Positions 39,406 through 46,866 of a DNA stretch of 64,000 nucleotides are shown here, piece after piece. Position 1 is the stretch's first letter; every line of letters starts with the position of its first letter. This DNA comes from an uncultured Oscillibacter sp. (lineage in GTDB: Bacteria > Bacillota > Clostridia > Oscillospirales > Oscillospiraceae): assembly GCA_910579435.1 (NCBI GenBank), contig CAJTVF010000005.1:1-64000 (forward strand). The letters run 5' to 3'. Below the pieces are notes generated by a model. That model did not search any database. It saw only the letters and a program-made list of their open reading frames with translations, and was not told the origin of the DNA. The position numbers and the translations under genes are program-made.

Positions 39406-39443
39406 GCCGCCATTCCCGCGACCCTGGCGGCGGGAATGGCGGC
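39406..39443 (-). terminator. terminator-like hairpin ending the 39-64 kb locus
   Basis: A perfect 14-bp stem, GCCGCCATTCCCGC (39406-39419) with 39430-39443. On the minus strand it is followed by GGTATTTTCTC. Placed after the last gene of the large polysaccharide locus. Confidence 0.6.
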
Positions 39444-39509
39444 CAATAAGATCATACGCAAAACGAGGACGGCCCTGACGGGACCGCCTTCTTTCAGCTG
39501 AGGAGACGC

Positions 39510-40538
39510 CTATCCGTGTAAAATCGTGTCGGTGTCAATATAGCGCAGCGTCCAGCTGCGGAAGTGCTTGAGGCGGGACAGCGTTTCCGCGTCCAGTTCG
39601 GCGGTGGGATAGATCATAAAAGGCTGGCCCTGATTTGCGGTTTCCGGGAGGCCGGAAGAAATGACGGGCCCCTCGGTTTCCGGGTTCACCATGGAGACAG
39701 ACAGCCGGTCGCAGTACGGACGGAGATGCCGCACGGCGGCCCGGAAGATTTCCCGGGCGGCTTCCTCATCCTCCGGCAGCATCCAGTCGCAGATATCACA
39801 GCAGCAGTGGTCCGCGGCCCCGTCGCAGTTCCGGCGGAGGATGAAAAAGGCCCGCAGCGCCCCGCCCCGCCGGACGCAGAGATAGGCCCGCCGTTCCTCG
39901 GGCAGGTAGTCCACCTTCCAGCGGTAAAAATCCAGGCTCCGCCGGAGGTGAACGCCGGGCCGGGCGTTTATGAGGGCCAGGTCGTCTTCGGTAAAGGGAC
40001 AGCCGGAAGACAGGATCCAGCTGCCGCCGGGGCCGGAGAAGGAGCCGGGACGGAAGGCCGCCAGGGCGGGAGCCTTCCCCAGGAGCTTCCTGCGGACCCG
40101 CCGCAGGAAAAAGCGGGCGGGCTGAAGCACGCCGTCGTAGGACTTCAAGCGGCCCAGCTCCAGGAAGCCGAGCTTTGTGAAGCCGGGGTAAGAATTTTCG
40201 TTCGGCGTGGCGTAGATTAAAACGTTGGGCGTCTCCTGACAGACGGAAATCGCCCGCTGGACCAGCAGCAGAAAGATGCGCCGCCCGCGGAAGGCGGGCC
40301 TGACGGCCGTGTCGCAGCTGTGAACGACCGGCAGGGCGCGCGGGCCGTCCAGGAGCGTGTAGCCCATGAAAGAGTTTGTTCCCGCAGGAACGCCGTCCTG
40401 GTAATCCACGAGAGTGGCGACGCCCGCGTCAATGTCCGGGTTGTCCAGGTGCTTGTGCCGGAAGGTCTCATAAGATATCTTTGAATGAAAGACCTCGCAA
40501 AAGATATCATGGGCGTCATGAAGCAGCTTTTCGTCCAT
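39510..40538 (-). CDS. GNAT acyltransferase (paralog of 33562-34635)
   Basis: 342 residues from ATG 40536-40538 with GGAGG 11 bases upstream; an open frame continues into the previous gene but is not native. GNAT motifs: VHSCDTAVRPAFRGRRIFLLLVQRA (about 78-102), then YATPNENSYPGFTKLGFLELG. The second half has a Cys-rich HCCCDICDW stretch near 255. The tail LKHFRSWTLRYIDTDTILHG is shared with a lone fragment at 41557-41640 and loosely with the GNAT at 33562. It is the last gene of the large locus and probably acylates an amino sugar. Confidence 0.8.
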   Translation of the reverse strand: MDEKLLHDAHDIFCEVFHSKISYETFRHKHLDNPDIDAGVATLVDYQDGVPAGTNSFMGYTLLDGPRALPVVHSCDTAVRPAFRGRRIFLLLVQRAISVCQETPNVLIYATPNENSYPGFTKLGFLELGRLKSYDGVLQPARFFLRRVRRKLLGKAPALAAFRPGSFSGPGGSWILSSGCPFTEDDLALINARPGVHLRRSLDFYRWKVDYLPEERRAYLCVRRGGALRAFFILRRNCDGAADHCCCDICDWMLPEDEEAAREIFRAAVRHLRPYCDRLSVSMVNPETEGPVISSGLPETANQGQPFMIYPTAELDAETLSRLKHFRSWTLRYIDTDTILHG

Positions 40539-40554
40539 AGTTTTGTAGTCCTCC

Positions 40555-41514
40555 TCAAATGGATTTTTCAAACAGGAAGAAGCGTCCCTTCCGGTCCCGT
40601 GCGGAGCAGAGGACGCGGCCGGGGTCTTCGGTGAAGCAGGACTTGTAGACGAAGGAGACGGCCCGCTTTTCCTCCTCCGACTCGGGAACGTCCCGCTCCC
40701 AGGACCAGACGCCGTCCCCGGGCCGCCAGGTGAAAAGGGCCAGCCTGCTGATAATTTCAGGGACGTTTTTTTTCTGCAGCATGAAGAGGCCCCGGACGGC
40801 GCCGTCCGGCTGTGTGGCACAATCCATGTGCCACACAAAGAAGTCCTGGCCGAGGCCGGAGACGCCGCAGGCGGTCTTTTCCCCCAGGCCGTCCAGGCCG
40901 TCCAGCGCGTAGCGGACGATTTGAGACGAGCCGCCGTAATACTCCACGCAAAAAAGGGCGTTCCCCGCCGCCGCCGGGGAGATCAGTCGGTCGTCCACGG
41001 GGCCCTCCGCCAGGAAGCGGGGCGGGTCCCAGGCCTCCCCGTCGGCGCTGGAGACGGTGTAGAGGATCTCCACCGTCCCGGAGGGACGGCGCTCCCGCTT
41101 GCGGTAGAGCAGGACCAGCTTTCCCTCCCGCTGAAAGAGGCAGGGGTCTGAGTAGTGCTCATAGCCGGGCCGCTGGGGCCGGACCAGGGGATACACGCCG
41201 GGCACGGGCTTCCAGCGGGCGGAATCCGGGCCCCTGACGTACAGGCAGGGGTTCTCATAGGGGTCCCGCCCGTAGGGGTAGGGCGTGCAGGCCATATAGA
41301 TCTTTCCTTGAAAAACGCTGACGGTGGGGTGACAGGCCTGGCCGGAGCCGTCGTAGGTGGGCAGGCGCAGGGTCCCCGGCAGGGAGGGGCGGTTCCCAAT
41401 CCCCAGGAGCCCGGCCAGGGGGCGGGGCATGACCTTACGCCGCCAGGTGAGGGCGTCGTACAGGTAGGGGCGCAGGGTTCGGATGTTTTTGATGGGATTC
41501 AGTATCCGCAGCAT
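40555..41514 (-). CDS. beta-propeller glycosidase-like protein
   Basis: 319 residues without a signal peptide. Repeated blade-like segments (GQACHPTVSVFQGKIYMACTPYPYG, HYSDPCLFQREGKLVLLYRKR, DDRLISPAAAGNALFCVEYYGG, FFVWHMDCATQPDGAVRGLFML) suggest a five-bladed propeller like GH43, GH130 or related glycoside-processing proteins. Acidic residues suited to catalysis (SDP, DDR, HMD) lie at blade starts. Proteins of this kind recur in Clostridia polysaccharide loci, but I cannot name a reaction. It may trim or phosphorolyse a glycan intermediate. Confidence 0.6.
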   Translation of the reverse strand: MLRILNPIKNIRTLRPYLYDALTWRRKVMPRPLAGLLGIGNRPSLPGTLRLPTYDGSGQACHPTVSVFQGKIYMACTPYPYGRDPYENPCLYVRGPDSARWKPVPGVYPLVRPQRPGYEHYSDPCLFQREGKLVLLYRKRERRPSGTVEILYTVSSADGEAWDPPRFLAEGPVDDRLISPAAAGNALFCVEYYGGSSQIVRYALDGLDGLGEKTACGVSGLGQDFFVWHMDCATQPDGAVRGLFMLQKKNVPEIISRLALFTWRPGDGVWSWERDVPESEEEKRAVSFVYKSCFTEDPGRVLCSARDRKGRFFLFEKSI

Positions 41515-41556
41515 AGAGCACCTCGTTTCTTGTTTGAACGGCGGGCGTCCCGCCGT

Positions 41557-41640
41557 TCAGCCCTGCAGGATGGTGTCGGTATCAATATAGCGCAGGACCC
41601 AGTTTTTCAGCTCCAGGAGCCGGGCCGGCTCCTCGCTTCC
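41557..41640 (-). pseudogene. 27-codon C-terminal remnant of a GNAT gene
   Basis: Directly after the flippase stop codon an open stretch encodes EPARLLELKNWVLRYIDTDT and then ILQG and a stop. It matches the last residues of the GNAT at 39510-40538 (SWTLRYIDTDTILHG). The rest of the gene is missing. A GAACGGCGGG...CCCGCCGTTC hairpin (41536-41558) follows. It marks a past duplication or recombination that removed a whole acyltransferase gene here. Confidence 0.8.
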
Positions 41641-43140
41641 TCAAGCCTTCCGGTGCCGGAGGACATCCCGGACCATCTGCCGGCAGTGGGGGAACAGCAG
41701 GGTCTGCCCGCCGAAGAATACAGCCAGCGCCAGCAGCGTCGAGGCGAAGCCCGCCGCGATCAGGCGGGGGTAAGAGTCCAGGGCCGTGCCGCCGAGCAGC
41801 CGCCGGAACAGGAACTGGACCAGGAAAAACAGGAGAACGTTCACGCCGTAGATGGCGTAGGTCCTTCCCGCGCCGCGGTTTAATACCTTATGGTTGGCGT
41901 AGAGAATCGTCTGGTTGGTACGGTAGGCCAGGGCCGCCACGGTGCCCAGCAGCACGCCGTAAATGCCCAGGAAGCATACGCCGATCAGGGAGGTTGTCAG
42001 GTTGATCGCGGATTCTATGATGGTAAAGGGGACCGTCTGGCGGAAGTGGCCTGCGTAGCTCCCGGTGTTGATGGAAATTTCCCGGCTGTTGTTCAAAAGG
42101 GCGATCAGCACGAACAGGACCGCCAGCCAGGGGTCCGCGTAACTGATGTCCGCGCCCGCCGTGTAGACGCGCACAAAGGGCAGATACAAAAACAGCGCCA
42201 CGGAGAACAGGGAGAAAAGAAGCGCGCTGTAATAGGATTCCAGAAGGTCGGACCGGCGGACGTAGAGCGCCCGGTCCGTCTGGAAGGTCTGCCCCATGAC
42301 AAAATTCACGCTGCTGACCGGAATGCGCAGGAGCGACTCCAGGTGTGAGGAAACCATTTTATAAACCGTGTAGACGCTGACGGTCTGCAGGCCGCAGAAT
42401 ACGGTGAGGATCATAACATCCGTATTTCTGAAGACCAGCGAGCTGATCTGATGGACCAGAACGGAATCCTTCTGCGCCAGGGCCTGATTGTTCGGAGGGG
42501 CGTCCGGGCGCAGCTTGTCATAAGAGCGCGCGTACCAGAGCACGTAGGCAATCTGCAGGCATTGCAGCACGAAGGCCGCAGCCAGAATCAGCACGATGTT
42601 CGCGCCCCGCCGGATCAGGACGATTTTGCTCAGGCTGGTCAGCACCGTTGAAATGGCCGTCAGGTTTGTGAAGATGTAGCCTTTGCCGTCTGCTTGCAGC
42701 AAATATTGGTATTTTGCCTGGAAATAAAACAGGACGACGTTGCCCGCGCCGCTGAAGAACACCGCGCCGGCCACGGTTCCAAAGGGCAGCGAGCTGTCCA
42801 CCACCAACGGATAGATCCCCGTCAGCGCCAGCAGTCCCGCCAGGTAGAAAAGCCCCGCCCGCTTGTAATACCGGCTGGAGGACGCCATGACGCCGCTGAT
42901 GGCGTCCCAATCGTCCTCCGCTACGGGCTTGTAAAGGGCCTGGAGCGTCACGCCGCCGATTCCTGCCTCAAACAGGTTCAGGCAGACGAGAAACTGGCTC
43001 AGGGAGTTCAGAAGGCCGTTGACCTCGGAGCCGTAGCTGATGATGAACATTCGGGGCAGAATCAGGCCGAACGCGATGGCGATCGCCTCATTGACGGCTA
43101 AAAAGAAAAAGTTTTTCGCGCTTTTTGTTCGTTTATCCAT
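41641..43140 (-). CDS. Wzx-type polysaccharide flippase
   Basis: 499 residues with about 12-14 membrane segments of the MOP/polysaccharide-transport family. The start (KSAKNFFFLAVNEAIAIAFGLILPRMFIISYGSEVNGLLNSL, here split as two motifs) shows the usual first helix with R and G-S-E-V-N-G-L. It would move the undecaprenyl-diphosphate-linked repeat unit across the membrane for the polymerase encoded at 46867-49434. The gene lies 41 bp after the asparagine-synthase-like gene. Confidence 0.9.
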   Translation of the reverse strand: MDKRTKSAKNFFFLAVNEAIAIAFGLILPRMFIISYGSEVNGLLNSLSQFLVCLNLFEAGIGGVTLQALYKPVAEDDWDAISGVMASSSRYYKRAGLFYLAGLLALTGIYPLVVDSSLPFGTVAGAVFFSGAGNVVLFYFQAKYQYLLQADGKGYIFTNLTAISTVLTSLSKIVLIRRGANIVLILAAAFVLQCLQIAYVLWYARSYDKLRPDAPPNNQALAQKDSVLVHQISSLVFRNTDVMILTVFCGLQTVSVYTVYKMVSSHLESLLRIPVSSVNFVMGQTFQTDRALYVRRSDLLESYYSALLFSLFSVALFLYLPFVRVYTAGADISYADPWLAVLFVLIALLNNSREISINTGSYAGHFRQTVPFTIIESAINLTTSLIGVCFLGIYGVLLGTVAALAYRTNQTILYANHKVLNRGAGRTYAIYGVNVLLFFLVQFLFRRLLGGTALDSYPRLIAAGFASTLLALAVFFGGQTLLFPHCRQMVRDVLRHRKA

Positions 43141-43181
43141 ATAGCTCCTTTTTCGCCGGACCTCCCCGCGCCCCCTGCGCC

Positions 43182-44897
43182 TCAGGGCTCCGGGGGAAAA
43201 TACCGCTTCACCGCCGCCAGCAGCGTCAGGGCCATCAGCTTGTCCGTCGCCGCACCGGAGGCGGACATCTGGCGCGCGTTGGCCTGTGTTTCCGGCCAGC
43301 GGTCCAGCAGGGGGAGGGTTTCCTCCTCATACCGGGAGAGAAAAGCCCGGAGGTCCGGTTTTGTCTGATACCATTCGTCTATGGGATTCATATGGCCGGG
43401 GTCCGGCTTGGGACGCTGCTTGCGCAGGCCCATTTTCCAGAGGGCCATGGCCCCTTTGCGCTTCATATTCCGGATCTGCGCTCTTGTCCAATCCCCTTGG
43501 CCCGCCCGGGAACGGGTGGCGGGGAGGGAGCCCGCCTCGGGGTATTTCGCGTCCAGCCAGGCCCAGTAGAGCTTATGCTTCATACGATGCTCCAATGGAA
43601 TAGACATGCATAGAGCAAAGAACTCAGGGTCCAGGTATGGCGAGGACGTCAAAGTATAGTGTCTCCGAATCAGGCAGGGGGCCATCATTCCCATAAATCC
43701 CCGCGCGTAGTTGGCGAAATCCTCAAAAGTTCCATGCTCCTCAAGAACTATGGAGGAGGCTTCACAAATAATTGAGCGGGAGTATTTTAAATCATGTTGT
43801 CCCTCTGGAAATGTCTCCTTTCCGGTATAATAAGAGCCGATGATATTATCACCCTGCAATCCTGTATGCTCCAGGCCAAAGCGCTGGAAATTTAAAGACC
43901 GCAGAAGCTGTTCCCCCCCGGTGATGCCGCAGAACAGCGACAGGCCGTAATTCATCTCCACCAGCCGGTCCACCTCAAAGAGAAAGCTCGCGTCGTCCAG
44001 CTGCTTGTGAAGGAACTGGCCCCCCAGGGCGGCGGCGGCTCCGGACGCGCAGGCCAGCTCCTGGGAGCCGGATTGGCAGTAGTTCATGAAGACGAAGGGG
44101 CCGTAGCCCATGTCGCGTGCCACCCATGCCGTCATGCGGGAGTCCAGCCCGCCGGAGAGGTCCGACAGATACTCCTTCACGCCGTATTCCCGGTCCTTCT
44201 CAAAGCAGCGCCGGACCGCCCGGCGAAAGCCCTGGTCCACCAGCTCGATGGCGTCGTCGAAGGAGACGTCCCGGGTCTCATAGGAAAAGCGGTGGTAATA
44301 GCTTCTCTCAATACCTCCGGAGGCGGAGAACCGCACCGTCTCCCCCGGCAGCACCCGCTTGATCTCCTGGAACAGCGTCCGCTCGTCCACCATATAGCCG
44401 AAGCTCAGCAAATAACGGGCCGCCGTTTCGTCCAGGCTCCGGGGCAGGCCGTTTTTCCGCATGACCTCCTCAATCATGTTCAGGTCGTTGGAGACCATAT
44501 AACAGGAGGCGGCGTTATAATAAAAGACGAACGAGTCTCCCGTCTGGTTGGCGTAGGTCGTCAGAACGTCCCGCTCTCTGTCGTAGACCGCGCCGCAGAA
44601 GGGCCCGGCGAATTTTTTAAAAAAGACGCCCTTCGTCTCCTCCCAGCTCTGGCGGAGTACGCCCATGAAGTCCTCCACCCCGTACTCCTCCTTTAGCTCC
44701 GCCAGATTTAAGACCACGCCGTCGCAGAGGGCCATGCCCCGGCTGTCGGCGGCGAAGAGCTGGTCGTTTACGAAACGGCCGTCCCGGCGGAACCAGGCCC
44801 GGAGGGGCCCGCAGTCTATTCGCGCGAAGCGCGGGTCCCCTTCGAAGGGGACCATATCCGGGGCGCAAGCCCCGGATATGATAATCCATTGATTCAT
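43182..44897 (-). CDS. asparagine-synthase-related protein without Cys2
   Basis: 571 residues. The C-terminal half has the AsnB synthetase domain with the pyrophosphate loop DLSGGLDSRMTAWVARD (about 240-256). The N-terminal half resembles the Ntn glutaminase fold (GVVLNLAELKEEYG, YDRERDVLTTYANQTGD), but the protein begins M-N-Q-W, so the catalytic Cys at position 2 is absent and glutamine cannot be used in the normal way. It may use ammonia or another amine, or form an amide or lactam on a sugar acid. It overlaps the truncated glycosyltransferase upstream by 4 bp. Codons 6-26 contain three abutting palindromes. Confidence 0.8.
   Translation of the reverse strand: MNQWIIISGACAPDMVPFEGDPRFARIDCGPLRAWFRRDGRFVNDQLFAADSRGMALCDGVVLNLAELKEEYGVEDFMGVLRQSWEETKGVFFKKFAGPFCGAVYDRERDVLTTYANQTGDSFVFYYNAASCYMVSNDLNMIEEVMRKNGLPRSLDETAARYLLSFGYMVDERTLFQEIKRVLPGETVRFSASGGIERSYYHRFSYETRDVSFDDAIELVDQGFRRAVRRCFEKDREYGVKEYLSDLSGGLDSRMTAWVARDMGYGPFVFMNYCQSGSQELACASGAAAALGGQFLHKQLDDASFLFEVDRLVEMNYGLSLFCGITGGEQLLRSLNFQRFGLEHTGLQGDNIIGSYYTGKETFPEGQHDLKYSRSIICEASSIVLEEHGTFEDFANYARGFMGMMAPCLIRRHYTLTSSPYLDPEFFALCMSIPLEHRMKHKLYWAWLDAKYPEAGSLPATRSRAGQGDWTRAQIRNMKRKGAMALWKMGLRKQRPKPDPGHMNPIDEWYQTKPDLRAFLSRYEEETLPLLDRWPETQANARQMSASGAATDKLMALTLLAAVKRYFPPEP
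44821..44879. repeat. three abutting palindromes inside a coding sequence
   Basis: CGCGC-gaa-GCGCG (44821-44833), a perfect 20-bp palindrome with arms GGTCCCCTTC (44834-44853), and ATATCCGGGGC-gcaa-GCCCCGGATAT (44854-44879) follow each other without gaps. They lie in codons 6-26 of the asparagine-synthase-related gene and would fold at the 5' end of its message. Confidence 0.85.
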
Positions 44898-45556
44898 AAG
44901 GCATCTCCTTTAGTTGATAAGAGCCGCCTGAAAAGTCCGGCAAGGCGGTCCGCGTTCTTCTCCGCGTCAAAGGCATCCTCCCACAGGGCCCGGGCAGCGG
45001 CGCTCATGGCGGCCTTTTCCGCAGGGGGCAGCTCGTAAAAGCGCCGGATGGCGGCGGCAAGCTCCTCGGGCGCGGGGTTCTCCGGCAGCAGGAAGCCGGT
45101 CTCCCCGTCCCGGACGATCTCCGGGATTCCCCCCACCGCCGTGGCGGCGGCGGGAATACAGGCGGAGAACGCCTCCAGAATGGAAATGGGAAGCCCTTCG
45201 GTGGAGGACGCCGTGAGAAACAAATCCGGCTTAAGCTCCTGATAAAACCCGTCCAGGCTCTCGTTGGGGACGCCGCCCCAGAATTTCCAGCGGACGTTGG
45301 GCGGCAGCGTTTTCTCCGCCAGGGCGGTCAGGGACTCCCGCTCCGGCCCGCCGCCGAAGTGGCTCCAGTCCACCCGGATGGACCCGGGCAGAAGCGCCAG
45401 GGCGGCGATGATCAGGTCCACCCGCTTCAAGGGGATGAGGTTGGAGCAGCTCACCAGGGTCAGCGTCCCGCCGGAGGGCGCGCGGAGAGAACGCGCGGAA
45501 TTTATGTCTGCGGGGGGGGGGCGTTCTTGCCAATTGAGTCCACGGTGTGCGCACAA
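44894..45556 (-). pseudogene. glycosyltransferase C-terminal half, out of frame with gene upstream
   Basis: The frame holds only the C-terminal GT-B domain of a family-4 glycosyltransferase (TLTLVSCSNLIPLKRV, then STEGLPISILEAFSACIPAA with the donor-site E-x7-E region, and ETGFLLPENPAPEELAAAIRRFYELP). About 180 residues are near-identical to the end of the complete gene next to it (45502-46842), so this is a partial tandem duplicate without an N-terminal half. The GTG at 45554-45556 has no ribosome site. One extra C in the C10 tract at 45512-45521 would join it in frame to the upstream gene, giving a 649-residue fusion. Confidence 0.7.
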
Positions 45557-46842
45557 TCCGGGGCGTTCCCGCTGGCCGCGGGGTGATCCCGGCAGACGGC
45601 TTCCAGCAGATCCGTCATTTGCGCTCCGTTCTTCTCCGCGTCAAAAGCCTCCTCCCACAGGGCCCGGGCGGCGGCGCTCATGGCGGCCTTTTCCGCGAAA
45701 GGCAGCTCGTAAAAGCGCCGGATGGCGGCGGCAAGTTCCTCGGGCGCGGGGTCCTTCGGGACCAGGAAGCCGGTCCCCCCCTCCCGGACAATTTCCGGGA
45801 GGCTGTCCGTGTTGGTGGCAACCGCCGGGATTCCGCAGGAAAACGCCTCTTGGATGGAGACGGGAACGCCGCCCTCCGTGGAGGTTGCCGTGAGAAACAA
45901 ATCCGGTTTAAGCTCCTGATAAAGCCCATCCAGCTTCCGGTTGGGGACGCTGCCCCAGAACTTCCACCGGACATTGGGCGGCAGCGTTTTCACCGCCAGG
46001 GCGGCCAAGGCCTCCCGCTCGGTCCCGTCGCCGAAGTGGTGCCAGTCCACCCGGATGGACCCGGGCAGAAGCGCCAGGGCGGCGATGATCAGGTCCACCC
46101 GCTTCAGGGGGATGAGGTTGGAGCAGCTCACCAGGGTCAGCGCCCCGCCGGAGGGCCGGACGGGCGTCATTTCCCGGCTTCCCAGATAGCATACCGCGCA
46201 TTTTGGCTCCCACTGCCGCCCCCAGGTTTCCAGGGTGTACCGCTTCCCCGCCTCCGCGGCGAAAATCAGCCGGTCGCACCCCTGGAAAATCTCCCGTCGG
46301 AAGGGCTGCCAGCCGTCGGAGCGGCGCTCCTGGTAGAGGTCGTAGCCATGGAAGCGGGTCGCGGCCTTCAGGCCGGGACAGCGCTTTTTGACCCGAACTG
46401 CCGCCAGGGTGGCCGGAGTGCACCAATACGTGTAAACGAGAGCGGTCCCGTCGGCCCGCGTGATTTTTTCCAGCCGCTTTTCCAGCTGCCGGGCCGAGAC
46501 GCTGGCGCCCAGGATGGACTTGACCCTGGCGACGGCCTGCCCGGAGGGACAGCGGCGCAGGGCGCGGCGCAGCTCGGAGAAGACGGAGGGCCGGAAGGGC
46601 TGGGTCAGGAGCTGGAAAAAGGACGGGAGGTCCGTCAGGCGGCGGGGGCGGAAAACGGGGCTGTATTCATAGCGCTCAGCTTCCACGCCCTCCGGAATGG
46701 GATACAGCAGGGGCTCCTGGCTGTGAGCCAGGATATGCACATGAAATTCCCGGGCCAGGCGGGGGAACTCCGCGCTTAGAAAGCCCCGCTCGCTCTCCCC
46801 GAAGGGAAAGCCGTTGGTAATCATGAGAAGGCTTTTTTTCAT
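45502..46842 (-). CDS. family-4 glycosyltransferase
   Basis: 446 residues, ATG after GGAG. GT-B enzyme. The N-terminal domain starts KKSLLMITNGFPFGESERGFLSAE; TRFHGYDLYQER follows near 190. The C-terminal domain has LVSCSNLIPLKRVDLII, HHFGDG and STEGGVPVSIQEAFSCGIPAVAT (E-x7-E donor site). It adds a sugar to the lipid-linked repeat unit on the cytoplasmic side. The last 30 residues (about from CRDHPAASG) run through a C10 tract and end PPPQT, so the C-terminus depends on tract length. A copy of its second half follows directly downstream. Confidence 0.85.
   Translation of the reverse strand: MKKSLLMITNGFPFGESERGFLSAEFPRLAREFHVHILAHSQEPLLYPIPEGVEAERYEYSPVFRPRRLTDLPSFFQLLTQPFRPSVFSELRRALRRCPSGQAVARVKSILGASVSARQLEKRLEKITRADGTALVYTYWCTPATLAAVRVKKRCPGLKAATRFHGYDLYQERRSDGWQPFRREIFQGCDRLIFAAEAGKRYTLETWGRQWEPKCAVCYLGSREMTPVRPSGGALTLVSCSNLIPLKRVDLIIAALALLPGSIRVDWHHFGDGTEREALAALAVKTLPPNVRWKFWGSVPNRKLDGLYQELKPDLFLTATSTEGGVPVSIQEAFSCGIPAVATNTDSLPEIVREGGTGFLVPKDPAPEELAAAIRRFYELPFAEKAAMSAAARALWEEAFDAEKNGAQMTDLLEAVCRDHPAASGNAPDCAHTVDSIGKNAPPPQT
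45512..45521. repeat. G10/C10 homopolymer tract 1
   Basis: Ten G on the plus strand (C10 in the message) at the 3' end of the glycosyltransferase gene and at the boundary to its truncated duplicate. With C10 translation stops 3 codons later; with C11 it continues into the duplicate. Confidence 0.85.
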
Positions 46843-46866
46843 GAGGACTCCTTCTTCGCGGCCCGC

